DNA of 64,000 nucleotides. It comes from Penelope pileata. Its lineage: Eukaryota; Chordata; Aves; Galliformes; Cracidae. Of the stretch, positions 12,071 through 25,432 are shown piece after piece; the stretch's first letter is position 1, and each line of letters opens with the position of its first letter. The notes below the pieces were generated by a model. That model saw only the letters and a list, made by a program, of their open reading frames with translations, did not search any database and was not told the origin of the DNA. The DNA lies in assembly GCA_013396635.1 (NCBI GenBank), contig WBMW01003911.1, positions 729,724 to 793,723 on the forward strand, written 5' to 3'. The position numbers and the translations under genes are program-made.

Positions 12071-14629
12071 CTAACATTGATTGCTGCAGTAGGTGGGCTT
12101 GATTTTCAAGGGTACCAGGTGCTGCAGGCTCTCTTGGATAGACACTGGTTTCTTTTAAAAATTAGATCATACTTAGAAAGCAGTCATGACATCCTACCAC
12201 CTTACTTAATGTAGCAGTTAATGAGAATCTCGATGAATACGAAAAGCAGCGTAACAATTACTTCCTCAAAATATACCTTTCCAAAATGAAGAGGCAGTCA
12301 GGCACTGATTTACCTAGATTTTCAAGGAACAGTTGCTATTTGTGCCTTTGAAAATCTCCCCAAGGTCATTTAGTAACGGAAAGTGATGGAGGATGATTAA
12401 AGAGAAAGGAATGGGCAGAAGCAAGACCATGAAGTCTTTTAAATAGTCTACTTCTTACGCACGAACCTCTGAGCAAATTATAGCTCAGTATAAATATTTA
12501 TACATAGAACTTGAGTTCATTTTTGCTCATCTACTATGAGATTATATTTTAAATAGATTCTATTTTAATTTTCTCTCTCTCCATACTCCACCTGCTTACT
12601 GTCTTTCTGTTTTGACATTTCCCCACACAGTATAACAACAGATGCTACATTATTTACTGAACCCAATCAATTATATTATAGAAAAATAAACAACAGTAGC
12701 TCATTAGAGCTCTTCTCTTTGTGCAAAGAATGCGTCGCTCCCCAAAGTAACCAGTCTCCCAGGCTTCAACGTAAAATGGCAGTTTACAATGGATATTCTG
12801 TACCAGCAAACCAAGTCAGAAAACAATGATGAGATGGATCACATTAATAACTCTTGAATCTGAACAAGCAATTTCAGTTTTGTTGATAAAAAGATGTTCA
12901 GTATGTGAACAGCTCAATAGCCTGAGTTTAAATATATGAACTGAACATAAAGGCACTTCTGTAAGTAAACACTGTTGCAGAACAATTCAGTATAAGTGAT
13001 CTGTATACTTGAAAATGGGAGTGTTAGTAAACACTATTGTTAAAATCCCTTTTGTTCTACTAAGCAAACAGATCCTATTATTTTCATTGCTGCAGTTACA
13101 TTAAAACAGAGAAGCCCACATATTTTGATACCAGGGACTAGGTTTGCAAGCTTTATGTAAGAAAACAGTTTTCAAAAGAGCAATATGTTAGAAAAGGTTC
13201 AGGAGCAGATATACTAGAGCAGAACGAATGATTGTTTCTATGCATACAAAATTACTGAAATATATAAAACATACTTATTACTTGAATCTGGTTATGGATT
13301 GCTCAATACTCCATTACTGCTACAGTACTGATTTATTTCCAATTGCTATTAACCTCACAGAATTGCAGCCTTTTGATAACTCAACAAAATTCTCACAGTA
13401 CAGTTTTGTACATTGCTCATTCCGTTGTGTTTTATCTTCGATTCCTGACTTATGTTAACAACAGGAGCTAAAAAAGTCATCAAATACCATAGGATAATAC
13501 AGAAGAACTGTACTGTACTTCTACCAAACCACTGAATACGACTGTTTTGACTGAATGTAGTATTTACAGTGCAGAACTGTTTAAAAGGGTTTTGAATGCT
13601 TAAATGATTCAGATTTTCTAATGCAATTATCTTGGTCAAAATATGTATGCAAATGCAGTGCTTATGTAGTTTGTTTATTGGGTTTATCTCAGGGAATAAT
13701 AGATGCACTGGTAGCCAACTTTTTGCAGTTGTGTAATGCAATTTTTCCCATACATCAGCAAAGTACACAAGACTGAAATGTCAAGTATGTATTTAAGTCT
13801 GGGGTGGAGGGGGAATGAGGAAGGCTGTGATTTATGAGGATTCTATGAGTTCCAAGGACTACAACTAAATAGAAAATTAAATGAGAATATAATGCTGAAT
13901 TTCAAATCTCCATCATTGATGGGAGTCAGAGCAAAGAAGTTATATTAACTCCACTAAAAACCACTGAAACTCTGATATTTAATATAAATGAATAAATATT
14001 CAAAATACATTTTACTTATATTTGCAATAATACTGGAGACATACTCAAGAAATATGTGTACAATAGGGATGCTGATACAACTATGTAGTCATTAGCAAAT
14101 TCCTCATAAAATCACCTACAACAAGAAGTCAAAGGACAGCACTGATTTCAGTCAATACATTTATGTGTTTATCACTTATTTTGAAAATGTTATTCAAAGG
14201 TTCCAAAGTCCTTTTCAAATATGAGCTATCTGTGTCTCATGGCAGTTCTGTAAGGACATCTATTTCAAGATCACTTCACAGAACAACTGAAAATATTTTA
14301 ATGTCTGTTTCACCTATCCTTTGAAATGTGGTAGAGGTTCACAGGAAGAAACATGGCTGCAACACAGCCTTTTTTCTTCTCTTTTAAACTATATATTTCC
14401 CAGGAGGTGAAAAACAGGAAGCCACTAATCTAAGTAAATTAATGTACGTGATGTTTTATATCTACAGCGTACGCCTATATTGTTTATATATATAAGAAAT
14501 TAAAATATTGATTTGAAGGCTCACTTAAAAAGTACACTTTGAATTAAAGTTACGTGTGCTAAAAGAAAGCTGTAGCCTCCAGAAGCTTCATGAACCCAGA
14601 AAGCTGTTATAGAAAGCAAAATAACCCAC

Positions 14630-14707
14630 CTCACGTTCTTCCTCCTGTTCTTTCCGAATTTGTTCCAAGCGAAACTGCTCTGCCATTTCTCTCTCTTGTG
14701 CTTCCCT
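14630..14707 (-). CDS. FAF1: FAF1 coding exon, charged coiled coil part 2 (residues 526-551)
   Basis: This 78-nt exon is phase 0 at both ends and encodes 26 residues: REAQEREMAEQFRLEQIRKE followed by QEEERE. It continues the charged helix toward the UBX domain. It sits only 426 bp from the previous exon, the shortest intron in the window. The acceptor is TTTATTAG and the donor GAG/GTGGGT, again short of consensus at position +3. Because both coiled-coil exons are multiples of three in phase 0, omission of either one or both would leave the UBX domain in frame. Confidence 0.95.
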
Positions 14708-15133
14708 CTAATAAACAGAAACAAACAGTAATCACACACATGCTCACTTCACCTTCCACCATTGTGTTTAACGGTGTGCATTAAGGTATATGAAAGCAAA
14801 GAAACTTCTTCAGCTGCTCTGTTGGAACAGGAATGGTTCATGGATGAACGACACATTTGCATAATACAAAGCCACATGAATGAAACCTTCATAGTCCTTA
14901 TGAAGCTTGTTAATGGAAAGTAATTTCAACTCAACTTTTGTCCTCAAAAATTCAACATATTAATATGATTAGTTACATACATTTTGAATTGTATAACCAT
15001 TTTATAACCACATGTGGCAATTATGGCTCATACAGCAATGGTCTCATCTCAAAAAGCAGAACTGAAGCGGGGGAGTCCTCTCTGTGGAGATTCACATCCC
15101 GACACTCACACGGTCACATCACCACGCACACAC
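14708..15133 (-). other. FAF1: FAF1 intron (426 bp), shortest in the window
   Basis: Plain AT-rich intron between the two coiled-coil exons. Nothing else is recognisable. Confidence 0.9.
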
Positions 15134-15214
15134 CTTTGCTCTGTCAGCTTCGAGCGATATGCGGTACGCTTCATCCTGCTCCCTTTTCACATTTTCTCTG
15201 GCTTCACGTTCATC
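15134..15214 (-). CDS. FAF1: FAF1 coding exon, charged coiled coil part 1 (residues 499-525)
   Basis: This 81-nt exon, phase 0 at both ends, encodes 27 residues: DEREARENVKREQDEAYRIS followed by LEADRAK. It is a highly charged helix of the linker before the UBX domain, which in p97 adaptors of this type helps oligomerise the protein and position it on p97. The acceptor CTTTTTCCCCAG is strong. The donor AAG/GTGTGT departs from the usual GTRAGT and is one of the weaker ones here. The EAYRISLEAD segment has the spacing (conserved Ala and Ser in an acidic helix) of a ubiquitin-interacting motif, which is an inference and not a known function of FAF1. Confidence 0.95.
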
Positions 15215-18200
15215 CTGGGGAAAAAGAAAATGAAAACTATCAGCACACAGTGACAATCACGATACGTAACTTTATGTTCACCAGCATTCTCTACCCTCAA
15301 TGACTTAATAGTAAAATGTTTGACAGGGATGTCACTCCTGCACACACTTGGCCTGCCCCACAGCATGGAACGATGGCTGTGGTTTAGAGGACAAGGCTGG
15401 ATTTCAGCTTGCTTTCTCCTCCAACTGACAGCAGGTAATGGTTTGTCCTTCAAGAGGATGCCTGCTCCCAAGACCTTCCTTGGTAAAAATGCCCTCAGCA
15501 GGATCCATCCAGGGTCACAGCTATTAAACATCATCCAGATACCTGAATTCGTATTGAATACAAGGATGGGAAAGTAACAGGCCCTGCTCTGAAGTGTCTC
15601 AAATGTAAAGATGCAGGCAGACAAGAAGCATGAGGTTAGTATGCCAACTTCAAGCCAGCAAACCTAGCAAAGTATCTTATTAATGAACACAGCACAAAAA
15701 TTAAGGGCTTATGAAAAATACGCTGATGACAAAGTGAGGCATCATCCATACAGAGGAGAACCAAGAAGCGAATAACCCTGAAAGTGGAATAACTGCACCA
15801 GGGTGATATCTGACAAAGAAAAGTATACAATCCATAGCTCCATCCTCTGCCGCTGTAGCAAGAGACAGAGCCTGCTGCTCTGTGCTTACTCTTCTTACGT
15901 CCTATAACCCTCCCAGAGCCCTGCAGAGGCTGCAGTGTTTCCTACAAAAATCAATGAGATTTAGCTGTGAGACTGCTGGTGGGCTCAGCACTGTCACCCA
16001 GAGTTACCAGCAATGTAGAGCTTACACTGGGGCTTCACAGAAATGAAAACCTACTACCCACTTCTTGAAGCATTATGGTAATCTTCCCAGGGACTGTTCG
16101 ACATAAAGGAATCATTTTGCAATCAATTTGATCAAGTTGCTCCCAGAAACTTCATCATTGGGCAAAAAGTCAATTCTACATGGAAGGAGAACATGTTAAC
16201 TGTTATTGTCAGGTCATGCAAACGTGCCAAGGTGTTCCTCAAACAAAATTCTAGCACATTAGTGGTTAAGAAGTTCTAAAGTTGAATGCAACCACAAGAG
16301 AAAAGGATAAATTGCAGGAAAAGGTATACAACCTCCAGCTGGAAAGTAACAAGATCTTTTTAGAGGAAACTCTTCTTCCTTATAGAAACAGGACCCAAGA
16401 TTGTTCTACAATCAGCATCTCCTAAATTTCATTCACAGAAGATAGAGAAACCATCACTTTGTTCAGCAGGACTAAACCATGAGTAGATGTAATTCTTGCA
16501 AAATGTTTTGTACTTTCTGTAAGCATACCATAAGTTTATCTTAAAATGGTGAGAAACAAAACTATCTTCTCAAACCGACTTACTGAAAGAAGACTGCTTC
16601 AGGCAATCTTCAGAGAACAAGCATTTAAAAAAATATTAAGAATAGTTTCGGAGACAACCTGTTTAGCTTTCATGTTTTGCAACTTCATACATCATCATAA
16701 CTGAATTTTGAAGATCACATAAGCCCAGTAATGCCAGGGGGAAACTGAAAGTTGCATCTACAGGCTCTTTCCTTTGCCAAAGATTGCTAGCAATTAACAT
16801 ACAGTTTACAAAACAAAACAAAACCAACCCTCAGAAAATGTTTACAATTTTTTAAAATGTAAAAATTGTTAAAACTCACCCAAAAAATATATACACTAAA
16901 TCAGAGTGATAAGAAACTGAGCATTGACTTTTTATTCTGCACTATACAAACTGTCTAGAAAACTCAAGAAAGTTATTAAAAGTTACTTGAGATGAGCACA
17001 GGATTCAATTACCTACAAGGATCTTTACTAATTCTTGAAATTGGTTTAAATTGCATAATTTGGATAACATCCTCAAAAAATACCTCAAAAAAATATAGAT
17101 TCTACAGTAAGAATATTAATTCCAGACATTGAAAAAAACATCTTTGTTTCCTCCTTACTCATCACAGTTGTCGCTGTCCTAAAACTGGATTATGAAAAGG
17201 ATGTCAGGAATGTGAAGAATTGCTATGCATGACTGCCTGGTCCTCACAGATATGTCAGCCACATCTGAAAGTAAATCACCATGCCACCAAGCTTTACATC
17301 ACATGGAAACAATACTGTTCTTACTGAAACACATCGTAGAAACAAATCTGCAGGCAGAATAAACAGTACTGGAATTCAGATTTCTTTAGGTGAAAAACAG
17401 ATGTAATCAGTCACATGGAATGGGTTTTTGTGCTATTTCTACGTTTTGTTAACACTGCTCCCACTCTACAGGAACAACTAGATCTGTGGTGACTATGGCA
17501 AATTTATAATATTCTCTGATTTAGTGTTACACCTTGGACAAATTTTAAACGTCAGATGCTATAGGTCTTTTTGTAGTCCAGTTTGTTGTTTTAGTCACCA
17601 CTTCTTCAGAAGCCATATAAAGTATGAGGATGACTCAAGTTTACCAGGAAACAATAAAAGAAAAATGATAAGGGTGACAGGAAAAGCAGAGCTAAATATT
17701 TTGCAAAGAAACTTTCATTGTACTAACAAAGAACACATGAAGGGGGAAAAAATAAAGAATAGCAATACTACTAACAATTTAAAAATCATGACATGTGTGC
17801 TATCCACTAACAAAATGTGAGGTAGCTGACATCTACACTTAAACCCTACATAAATTGCGGCATCTACTGAACATCAACAAATGTGTCTCCCCATAACGTT
17901 TGCAACGAATGCAAAATGGCCTTCTTCCATTTTCAAGAAATCAAGATGTGAGCAGACAATGTCTTATCCGGGTTCACTTAAGCAGCCTACATAAGAAACA
18001 GAGATGATGCTCAGCAGATCTGAGGTGGAAGAAAATGGGAAGCAGGTACTGCATCTATACAGGGATGACACTATGACACACATGACTGTACCTTCTACCT
18101 CAAGAAAATATACAGTAGAAGTAGAGACCATTCAATGACTAGTGTCAAAAATATCAGAGACATTGGCAGACTTCTACAGGCAGATACCTCAAAAAGCAAG

Positions 18201-21200
18201 AGGCTGCTTATTAAGATAACAATGTATGAACCAAGCGTTCATAAGAAGGTGAACTAAAGGTCCCCGCTTTCCCATTTTGACCGTGCAACGATAAGGGTGA
18301 ATGTTCATTCAGTGGAATGTTCTTCAGCTATTAACTTCTCCATTATCATACACATTAGAGATGTTAAATCACAATAAAAATAGCAAACATATTCATGAGA
18401 TAGTTGAAATAGATCAGATAAAATCTTGAGTAATGTCCACAGCTACTTAAAGTTAAAAAAAGAAATATAGGATAATTCACTCCAATCATTTTATGAAGTT
18501 ACTCCTGAAGCAGCTAATAGCAGGCATTTTCAGACGTGAGATGACTGAAAAGTTGGACTTTTGACTGCATTTAGGACAGCAATGTGTCCCCCCCCTCAGA
18601 TTATTTAGGGAAAAAATACACAGAGCCAAAAAAAGTTGGTTTTTTGGACGGAATATTTTGCTGGAAAAGTCAGCCCTGGAAGTTCTGGACTTTTTGCTGT
18701 TGCTTGTAGGTAGGATTTAATCATTTAACCACAGGTATCAGTTTTTGCACCTGATTTGTCTCAAGGAGATGTGATACACTTTATTATTCTCCACTGCTCT
18801 TTGGGATCAGTTTTACTGTGAAGTAATGCCAGATAAAACAACTTGAGAAGATCATCATGAGCAGAAGACAATTATCAGAGCATCAATAAGTAAATGGCTG
18901 TTAAAAGAAAAACAAAAGTTTATTCACAAATGCTGAATGTTCATCTGAAAGATGGTTCATTTCACTGAACCACTCCTGAAATTAAAAACTGCAAGTGCTT
19001 AGGGCTATTCATGGGAGTGTTAAAGAGAAACACCCCTTTGTCCAAACAAACCAGGGCGATAAAAGCATTAATTTGACTCACTAGGGATGACAGACTTGCA
19101 CATTGTATAACTTAAACATACATGACGGGGATACGTAGAAGAAAAAAGTGTACACAAAACGCATTAGGCATACAGGGAGGACAAAAATGGAGCAGAGGAG
19201 AAGTTTCTGTGGTGGCAGAACCAGAGGTGGAGAGGCAGAATCCTGCCTCTTTGTATCAGCCCAGTTCCAGATACCGATTTTTGTGAGTTCCCTCAAGACT
19301 TAAGAATGAAAAAAAAACCCAAAACCTTCTAGAAGCAGACCTGCAGCTACTTTCCAAGGGAAGTCACCCAGATGGTCCTACTAAAACCTCTACAGATTTG
19401 GATGGGTATCAGTACAGATTTTGGGTTGAGCTTTATTAAGAGAAACTAAGTTAACATCCAGTGACTGTAGCTGGCAGCACGCGGAGCTGAAAACCCATCT
19501 GAACTAAAGTTATTTTCATTTCATCTTCTTTCTTTCCGCTGCCATTACTCTGCATTTTGTCCACGTCCAAAATGGTTCATAAACTCCCGAAGGCAGCAAA
19601 CAGACCTGCTGGAGTCTGCTGCAGCACACAATGGGAAACCAATCGCTGGAGCTTTGGGGTGCTATCAGATTACAAATACAAAATTGGAAAATTTATTCAA
19701 ATAAATTTTGATTACTGTAGTTTAATTAGTTATAACTAGTAATAATTAGTAAATGTGCTAATTGGATTTTCAAGGGGTTATATCACAATCTTCGTTAGAT
19801 GCCTGTCATCACCACAATGTTTTTGTGCTTTGGAATTTAATGAATTTCATGTATTTATTCTCACAGCCTCCTGTTGTGCAAATACTATATACCATGATAC
19901 GCATGACAGTGTTAGATGGAACAAAGATTATCAAAGCTATTAAAATGCCTAATTTCTAATGGTTTTAATTCAGCTCCCGAGCAGAAATCGCAGAGGTCTC
20001 CTGCGCTGTTAATGGAAGCATTTATGCCATCCTCTAAGAGGAGAGCACAGCTGCAGGTAAGGAGTGGAGAAAAGCAGTGATCTGAAGGAGGAGAAGGCCA
20101 ACAGATCGCAGATTAGGAGAACATTCATGAGGGCTGTTCCACTTGAGTTTCCTTGTTGGCTGTGAGATGTATCTTTGGAAGGGGAACAAGAAGAGGTGTT
20201 GGAAGCTAGAACTGTTGTTCTCATGTTCACGATGGCAAAACAACATACAAAAAAAAAAAAAGGAAGAAAAAAAAGAAGGAAATCCCTGACATTTGCCAGC
20301 AGAGAAGCAGAAGCCAACGACATGGTGACATAACGCTCCTTACCGCAAAGCTGTAAAAATAACACTTGCCCAGTAAATCCCTGCCTACTGAAAGACAGTT
20401 CTGGGATAGACACACAAGCATATTTCTACAGTAGTGAAAAGGTGAATTTGTGTTGCTACTTCGGAGTGGTTTTTTCCTTTTACATATTTTTAAAATCTCC
20501 ATCCAGATACTGATTAGGAAAGACATACATTTTTCTCATGCTATAGCATCTAGGAAGAAGGAATGTCACCCGAGATCAGAGAGCAAAAATGCTGACTTTG
20601 CAGGTCTCCATTTTTCTACAGCTTATCTTCAGTGAGGCTGTTTTCAACAATTTTTAAAGTTCAAACATTCTTAAGTATCTCTCTTTTACAGAGTGTGTCA
20701 GCAGATACAGTTTAAAGTGAATTGAAGTTTTCAATTTGGATTTGTAAAAACAAAGTTTTTCAAGCAATTGTAGGTATTTCAATTCCACCTTGAAGTCTAA
20801 TCCGAGCGCGGGAGTGCTAGTGTTGCACAACTACAAAAATAAACATGATGAGAGACCTACTGTTACTTAAAAGTGGGCAAGTTGGACCAGCTGTGTAACA
20901 GTCAATGCTTTTACAGTAATAAACGTTGACAGCAAAAATAAAAAGAATGCATTGCTGAGACATCATCAAATGAGCCTTGTCATTACATGGAAACTCCACC
21001 CTGTATAAGCTTGTCAAAAAGTGTTACTGTAATCCTTTGAGAAGCCTCCTCCTCAGGCAACAGAGAAAAATGCTTAGGATCAGCCCAGAACAGGTGTGTT
21101 GTACTGTAATGCCAGCATTTAATCACAGATCTCTTCACATTAATCTCACGAAGGAACCAACGCGGATCTATGTGGGCCCATCACGCAGCGCTGACATGAT

Positions 21201-21702
21201 TATTTAACTACCAAATTAGAGCAAGCAAGCTAACAGAGTGCTCGCAAATGGACATTGCAGGGCGTACAATATTTTACAATTATCATTTTTCTTGTCAAAG
21301 TCCAGCAGCAGGCACTGACACTTAAGAGGAACTGATACCATGCACTCCTTTCAAAGTCAATCCCTGACAAATCTCAGTTCACACCTCGATCAACATTGGC
21401 AGAGGCGAGTTCTCTGCTTTGAGATACCGTTTCACTTACAGGAGAAACTCTTCAGTGGCATTTATTTCCTCTTTGATGAAATCCCCAGCCCTACTGCCCA
21501 AACAACAGTTAATGTATAAATATTTGTAGTGTGGGCCAGAGGAGTGGGCATGGGTAGGAAAGTATTTCCATTAGGTGTACAAAATGATCAGTGCAGCCTC
21601 TTATGCCACTAGAAGGAGCCTGAAGCTGTTTCTGGGGTAAGAAACTCATAGGACTGATTCCCTGGGAGCTGGTGGTCTCCACTGGTGCATGAAGGTGCCA
21701 GT

Positions 21703-21750
21703 GTGCACACCAAAGGGATGATATTTTTGTGGTGCACACCGAAGGGATGA
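21703..21750. repeat. Two-copy direct repeat, period 29 bp
   Basis: GTGCACACC(A/G)AAGGGATGA occurs at 21703-21721 and 21732-21750 with one mismatch. It is a small local duplication. Confidence 0.85.
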
Positions 21751-23213
21751 AGTTGAGGGTGAATTATCCCTGCCTGTGGGGAATGAGATATTCGTTTATT
21801 TTACCCAGGACAGGTACACAGGATTACCTTGTCTACATATACACATCCCAGTATTTTTTACCATACTTCTTTGGAGACTATGTAAGAAAAAGCTTAATCA
21901 AACACAATACATAAACCCTTAAATCCAATCACTGGTTAAATGATGGTATGTTAGCAACCGATATAGAAATATGCCCCAAATTTGCGTGATTAAAATTGTA
22001 TGAGGTTAAATCAGAAAATTTCACTAATACATGGATGCAGAAGCACAGGATTTAGCCAACCATTCTACTACCACCAGCTAGCAAATGACTGACTTGGCTC
22101 AGGTGAGGCAAGCTGGTGATGGTGTTCCGAGCATCCTGCCTACAACCCCAGCTGATGATCCATGAACTGACTGCAAGGAGATGCCTGAGCAGCGAGAGCC
22201 AGCATCACAACAAGCACCTGTACCATTAGCTGGCAGTGGCAATAGTCACCCTGTACTGAAATAACCATCAGAGGGCACTGCAAAACATGCTGTGCTGAAC
22301 AGAATTATGCAATAGCTGTGTTTGAAGCTTTCACAGGCATGCAAGTTAAAAATCCAAAGTGGAGAAGTTCAGCTGTGTAAATTGACTCATTAATGCTCTC
22401 ATGCTGTTATTTACAAGTGTTTCCAGTTCCATTTCTCTCTCACACACACTTCTGTTTACAGCAAAGCTATATAGATGGCTTCTTTTTTTAAAGCACAAAA
22501 GAATTCTCTGCTTACGTTCTTGTGGTTTCATGATGACTTACTGTTACTATTAAGAAAACAGTAACAGAAACCGGACTCAGTATCCTGTTTGCTATTGTGG
22601 TATTTAGGAAAAGAAATGCACCAACTGCAATAAGATCTTAAAACAGAAAAGGTGTTGATGTTTGAACACTGTAAGTTGTCAAGTACAAGATTTACAAGCT
22701 ACATGCTATGTAGCGAACCACAAAAAGGCAATATTTTTTTTCAGGTGAAAGCCTTCTACTGAGTACAGACTGCTTGCCAAATACTCCCTTCTCTGGAATA
22801 CCAATCTCATAAAGTGCAGTTATTTTTCATCTTTAAACTTCCTGCTTCAAAGGCAGAAGTGTCTGAGATCACCTTTCCTGTGTGTTTGTAACAAGTGAAG
22901 CCAAGCTATGAGTAAATAACCTATTTGTGTACAGAACCCAGAGCATCTGAAAATCTGCCCCCTACTGTATGAAATTTTCCCTTAGTTTTCAGAATCTCAG
23001 AGCGTATCAGATAAAAGAACCAAACACCAAAACTTCCATTGGGAAAGAAATGTCAGTGGTGCTCTCAGTGACAAGAAAAAATAGGAAACGTGAAAAAGAC
23101 TAAAGAAGACTTGGACAAAGATAGACTGTCTATCTTTGCCTATCCTTGACAGAGGAATGTATAACAAACACTCTGCTGTTCTCCCTACACAGGTAGGGCA
23201 CTTAGAAGTCAGG

Positions 23214-23880
23214 AGAATCACAAAATCATAGGGGTTGGAAGGGACCTCTGGCGGCCATCCAGTCCAACCCCCTGCTAAAGCAGTCCCCTACAGCAGATTG
23301 CACAGGAAAGCGTCCAGATGGGTTTTGAGTATCTCCAGAGAAGGAGACTCCACAACCTCTCTGGGCAGCCTGTTCCAGGGCTCTGCCACCCTCACAGTAA
23401 AGAATTCTTTTCCATGTTCATCTGGAACTTTGTATGCTCCAGTTTGTGCCCCTTGCTCTATCGCTGGGCACTGCTGAAAAGAGCCTGGCCTCATCCACCT
23501 GACTACCTCTCTTCAGACATTTATATGCATCGATAAGATGACCCTTCTGTCTTCCCCAGGCTGAGCAGTCTCAGGGCTCTCAGCTTTTCCTCATAAGAGA
23601 GATGCTCCAGGCCCTGATCACCTTTGTGACCCTTTGCTGGACTCTCTCCAGCAGTTCCCTCTCTATGATGAACTGGGGAGCCCAGAAGTGGACACACAAC
23701 TCCAGATGTGGCCTCAGCAGGGCAGAGGAGAGGGGGAGGATCACCTCCCTTGCCCTGCTGGCCACGCTCTTTTTAATGTACCCCAGGATACCACTGGCCT
23801 TGATGGCCACAGGGACACACTGCTGGCTCACAGCCAGCCTGTTGTCCACCGGGACACCCAAGTCCTTCTCTGCAGAGAGA
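23214..23880 (-). mobile_element. CR1 LINE, 5'-truncated, antisense (same strand as FAF1)
   Basis: The plus strand opens with the reversed CR1 tail, ATCACAAAATCATAGGGGTT followed by GGAAGGGACCTCTGG. It continues with the reversed ORF2 end, including GGCAGCCTGTTCCAGGGCTC. Minus-strand translation gives EPWNRLPREVVESPSLEILK (about 23310-23400) and SSALLRPHLELCVHFWAPQF (about 23670-23730), both CR1 ORF2 C-terminal words. The 5' limit near 23880 is approximate. Sequence beyond it to about 23970 is not clearly CR1. Confidence 0.92.
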
Positions 23881-25143
23881 GGTCCCTGTCACAGCAGGGA
23901 CATATAATTTCAGGCTGTCACTGTTCTTGGTTATCCAGGGAAGGACTCCCAGCAGCTCAGGATGCAAAAGCCAGTTCCCCGTTCTGCAATCATGGCCTTG
24001 AGGCTACCCTGTAAGCTTTGTCACCCTCATGCCCAGAGGTTCTTCTCAGCTGCAAATCCACTTGGATTTATCCTCCTAGGATGGGTCTATAAGTACCTCA
24101 CTTGACTCCCACCTTCTCTCCTTCATGCTGATTTTCCCTGCTGTGGTCAGTTGTTCCGGTCTCCTGTTCTTCCTCCTATTCCATTCCAGTTTCTATACCC
24201 TTCACTCCTAGTTCCTTCTCTTATCTGTTACCTGTTCTTATCCCCCTGCATTAGTATGTCTTTCTTTCCTTCTGCTTTCTTCCTTTCTGCCAGCTTTTGT
24301 AGTTTCCAGTTCTGAATCTTTTTAGAACTCAGTGATGTGATTTTTACCTTCTTATTAAAGCGTAAAGAATAAAAAAATCCACACCCAACACAGTGCTGTT
24401 AAAATGCAATAAAAAACTCAATTATATCGTGCCTTAGATTTTTGTTCTAATCCTCATATTAAAAGTTGTGTTCAGTATTAACAAAATCAAAGTCAATTTT
24501 CTTTACCAATGAATTACAGGTAGCATAAAGAAAGAAGAAAAAACAAACTAGAAACGTTGTGCAGATACTGTGCCTTCATGTTATTATAATCACAATCAGT
24601 AAATCTTGTACTAATAAGATACAAGATTTAAATGTGAAGAATGCGTTTAGTGAATTATTGTCAGTTAGTGTCTACACAACAGGATAAGAATAATCTTGAA
24701 AGGCAACACACCAATTATTATAAATTCCTAAGTAAGTACTTCATTACTTTGAAATGTCACTCTCAATTTACAGAGTAACAGATAAACATCTCTCAACCGT
24801 ACACCTCACTGTGTCTACTTTGCAAATGAAACAATGTTTTTGAAAAGTCTTGTCATCACTTACCCATTTGGCATTGTTCTGAGTGGTGATTCTGTACTGG
24901 CACAGCTCTGGTTTTCAAGACTGCTTTTAAATCTCCTTATAAACATATACATTCAAGACATATCCATTTTTGCTTTCTACCTACAGCTTAAAGCTGGACA
25001 CTGGGAAAAGATCTGATTGCTGTTTGCTTGTATGAGCATATTAAACCCTACAATGCCACTGCAAAAGTAAACAGTTACTCATTACTAATAATCAGAAAAA
25101 GGAAACAAATATGCAAATAACAGTAAATCAATAAGGAGGAGGG

Positions 25144-25174
25144 TTTTTTTTTTTTTTTTTGAGAGAGAGAGAGA
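25144..25174. repeat. T17 followed by (GA)7
   Basis: A mononucleotide run of 17 T is directly followed by seven GA units, about 170 bp downstream (in plus coordinates upstream) of a coding exon. Confidence 0.9.
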
Positions 25175-25343
25175 CCCAACTATATACGCACAAGAGAATT
25201 AATATTTTTACCTTGGGCATTGGAAGAGGCACGCTAAAATGTGCCCTGCCCAACTTCACTGGCTAAAGAGACATTTGGTTATTTTTGCATCCCCAGTGAT
25301 TTGTGGAAGCCAGTGGGTATTTGCAGCAACTTTCAGCTCTCAC

Positions 25344-25432
25344 CTCATCCTTTATGTCTTCCTGCTGCTGGGCACTGAAGATCTCCATCGCAGCCATCAG
25401 CCTCATCATTAGCTCATCCACTGTCGTGTTTC
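25344..25432 (-). CDS. FAF1: FAF1 coding exon, UAS end and start of coiled coil (residues 469-498)
   Basis: This 89-nt exon completes Gly469 (G+GA) and encodes NTTVDELMMRLMAAMEIFSA followed by QQQEDIKDE, ending in phase 0. It holds the last helix of the UAS domain and the first turns of the long charged helix leading to the UBX domain. Acceptor GTTGCTAG and donor GAG/GTGAGA are normal. The sequence differs from the mammalian form at one recognised position (IFSAQQQ for IFTAQQQ). Confidence 0.95.

Larger units (their letters stand above)
9576..14629 (-). other. FAF1: FAF1 intron (5054 bp)
   Basis: Contains the long CR1 copy at about 10490-12070. The rest is AT-rich sequence with no recognised feature. 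Confidence 0.85.
15215..25343 (-). other. FAF1: FAF1 intron (10129 bp)
   Basis: Contains a reverse-oriented CR1 at 23214-23880, a tandem 19-nt repeat at 21703-21750, an A-rich tract near 20249-20280 and a T17/(GA)7 tract at 25144-25174. The remainder shows no recognised gene or element. Confidence 0.85.

Noticed and set aside
15320..15577. GC-richer open stretch at 15.3-15.6 kb on both strands
   Set aside because: No motif, repeat family or splice structure recognised. Intronic.
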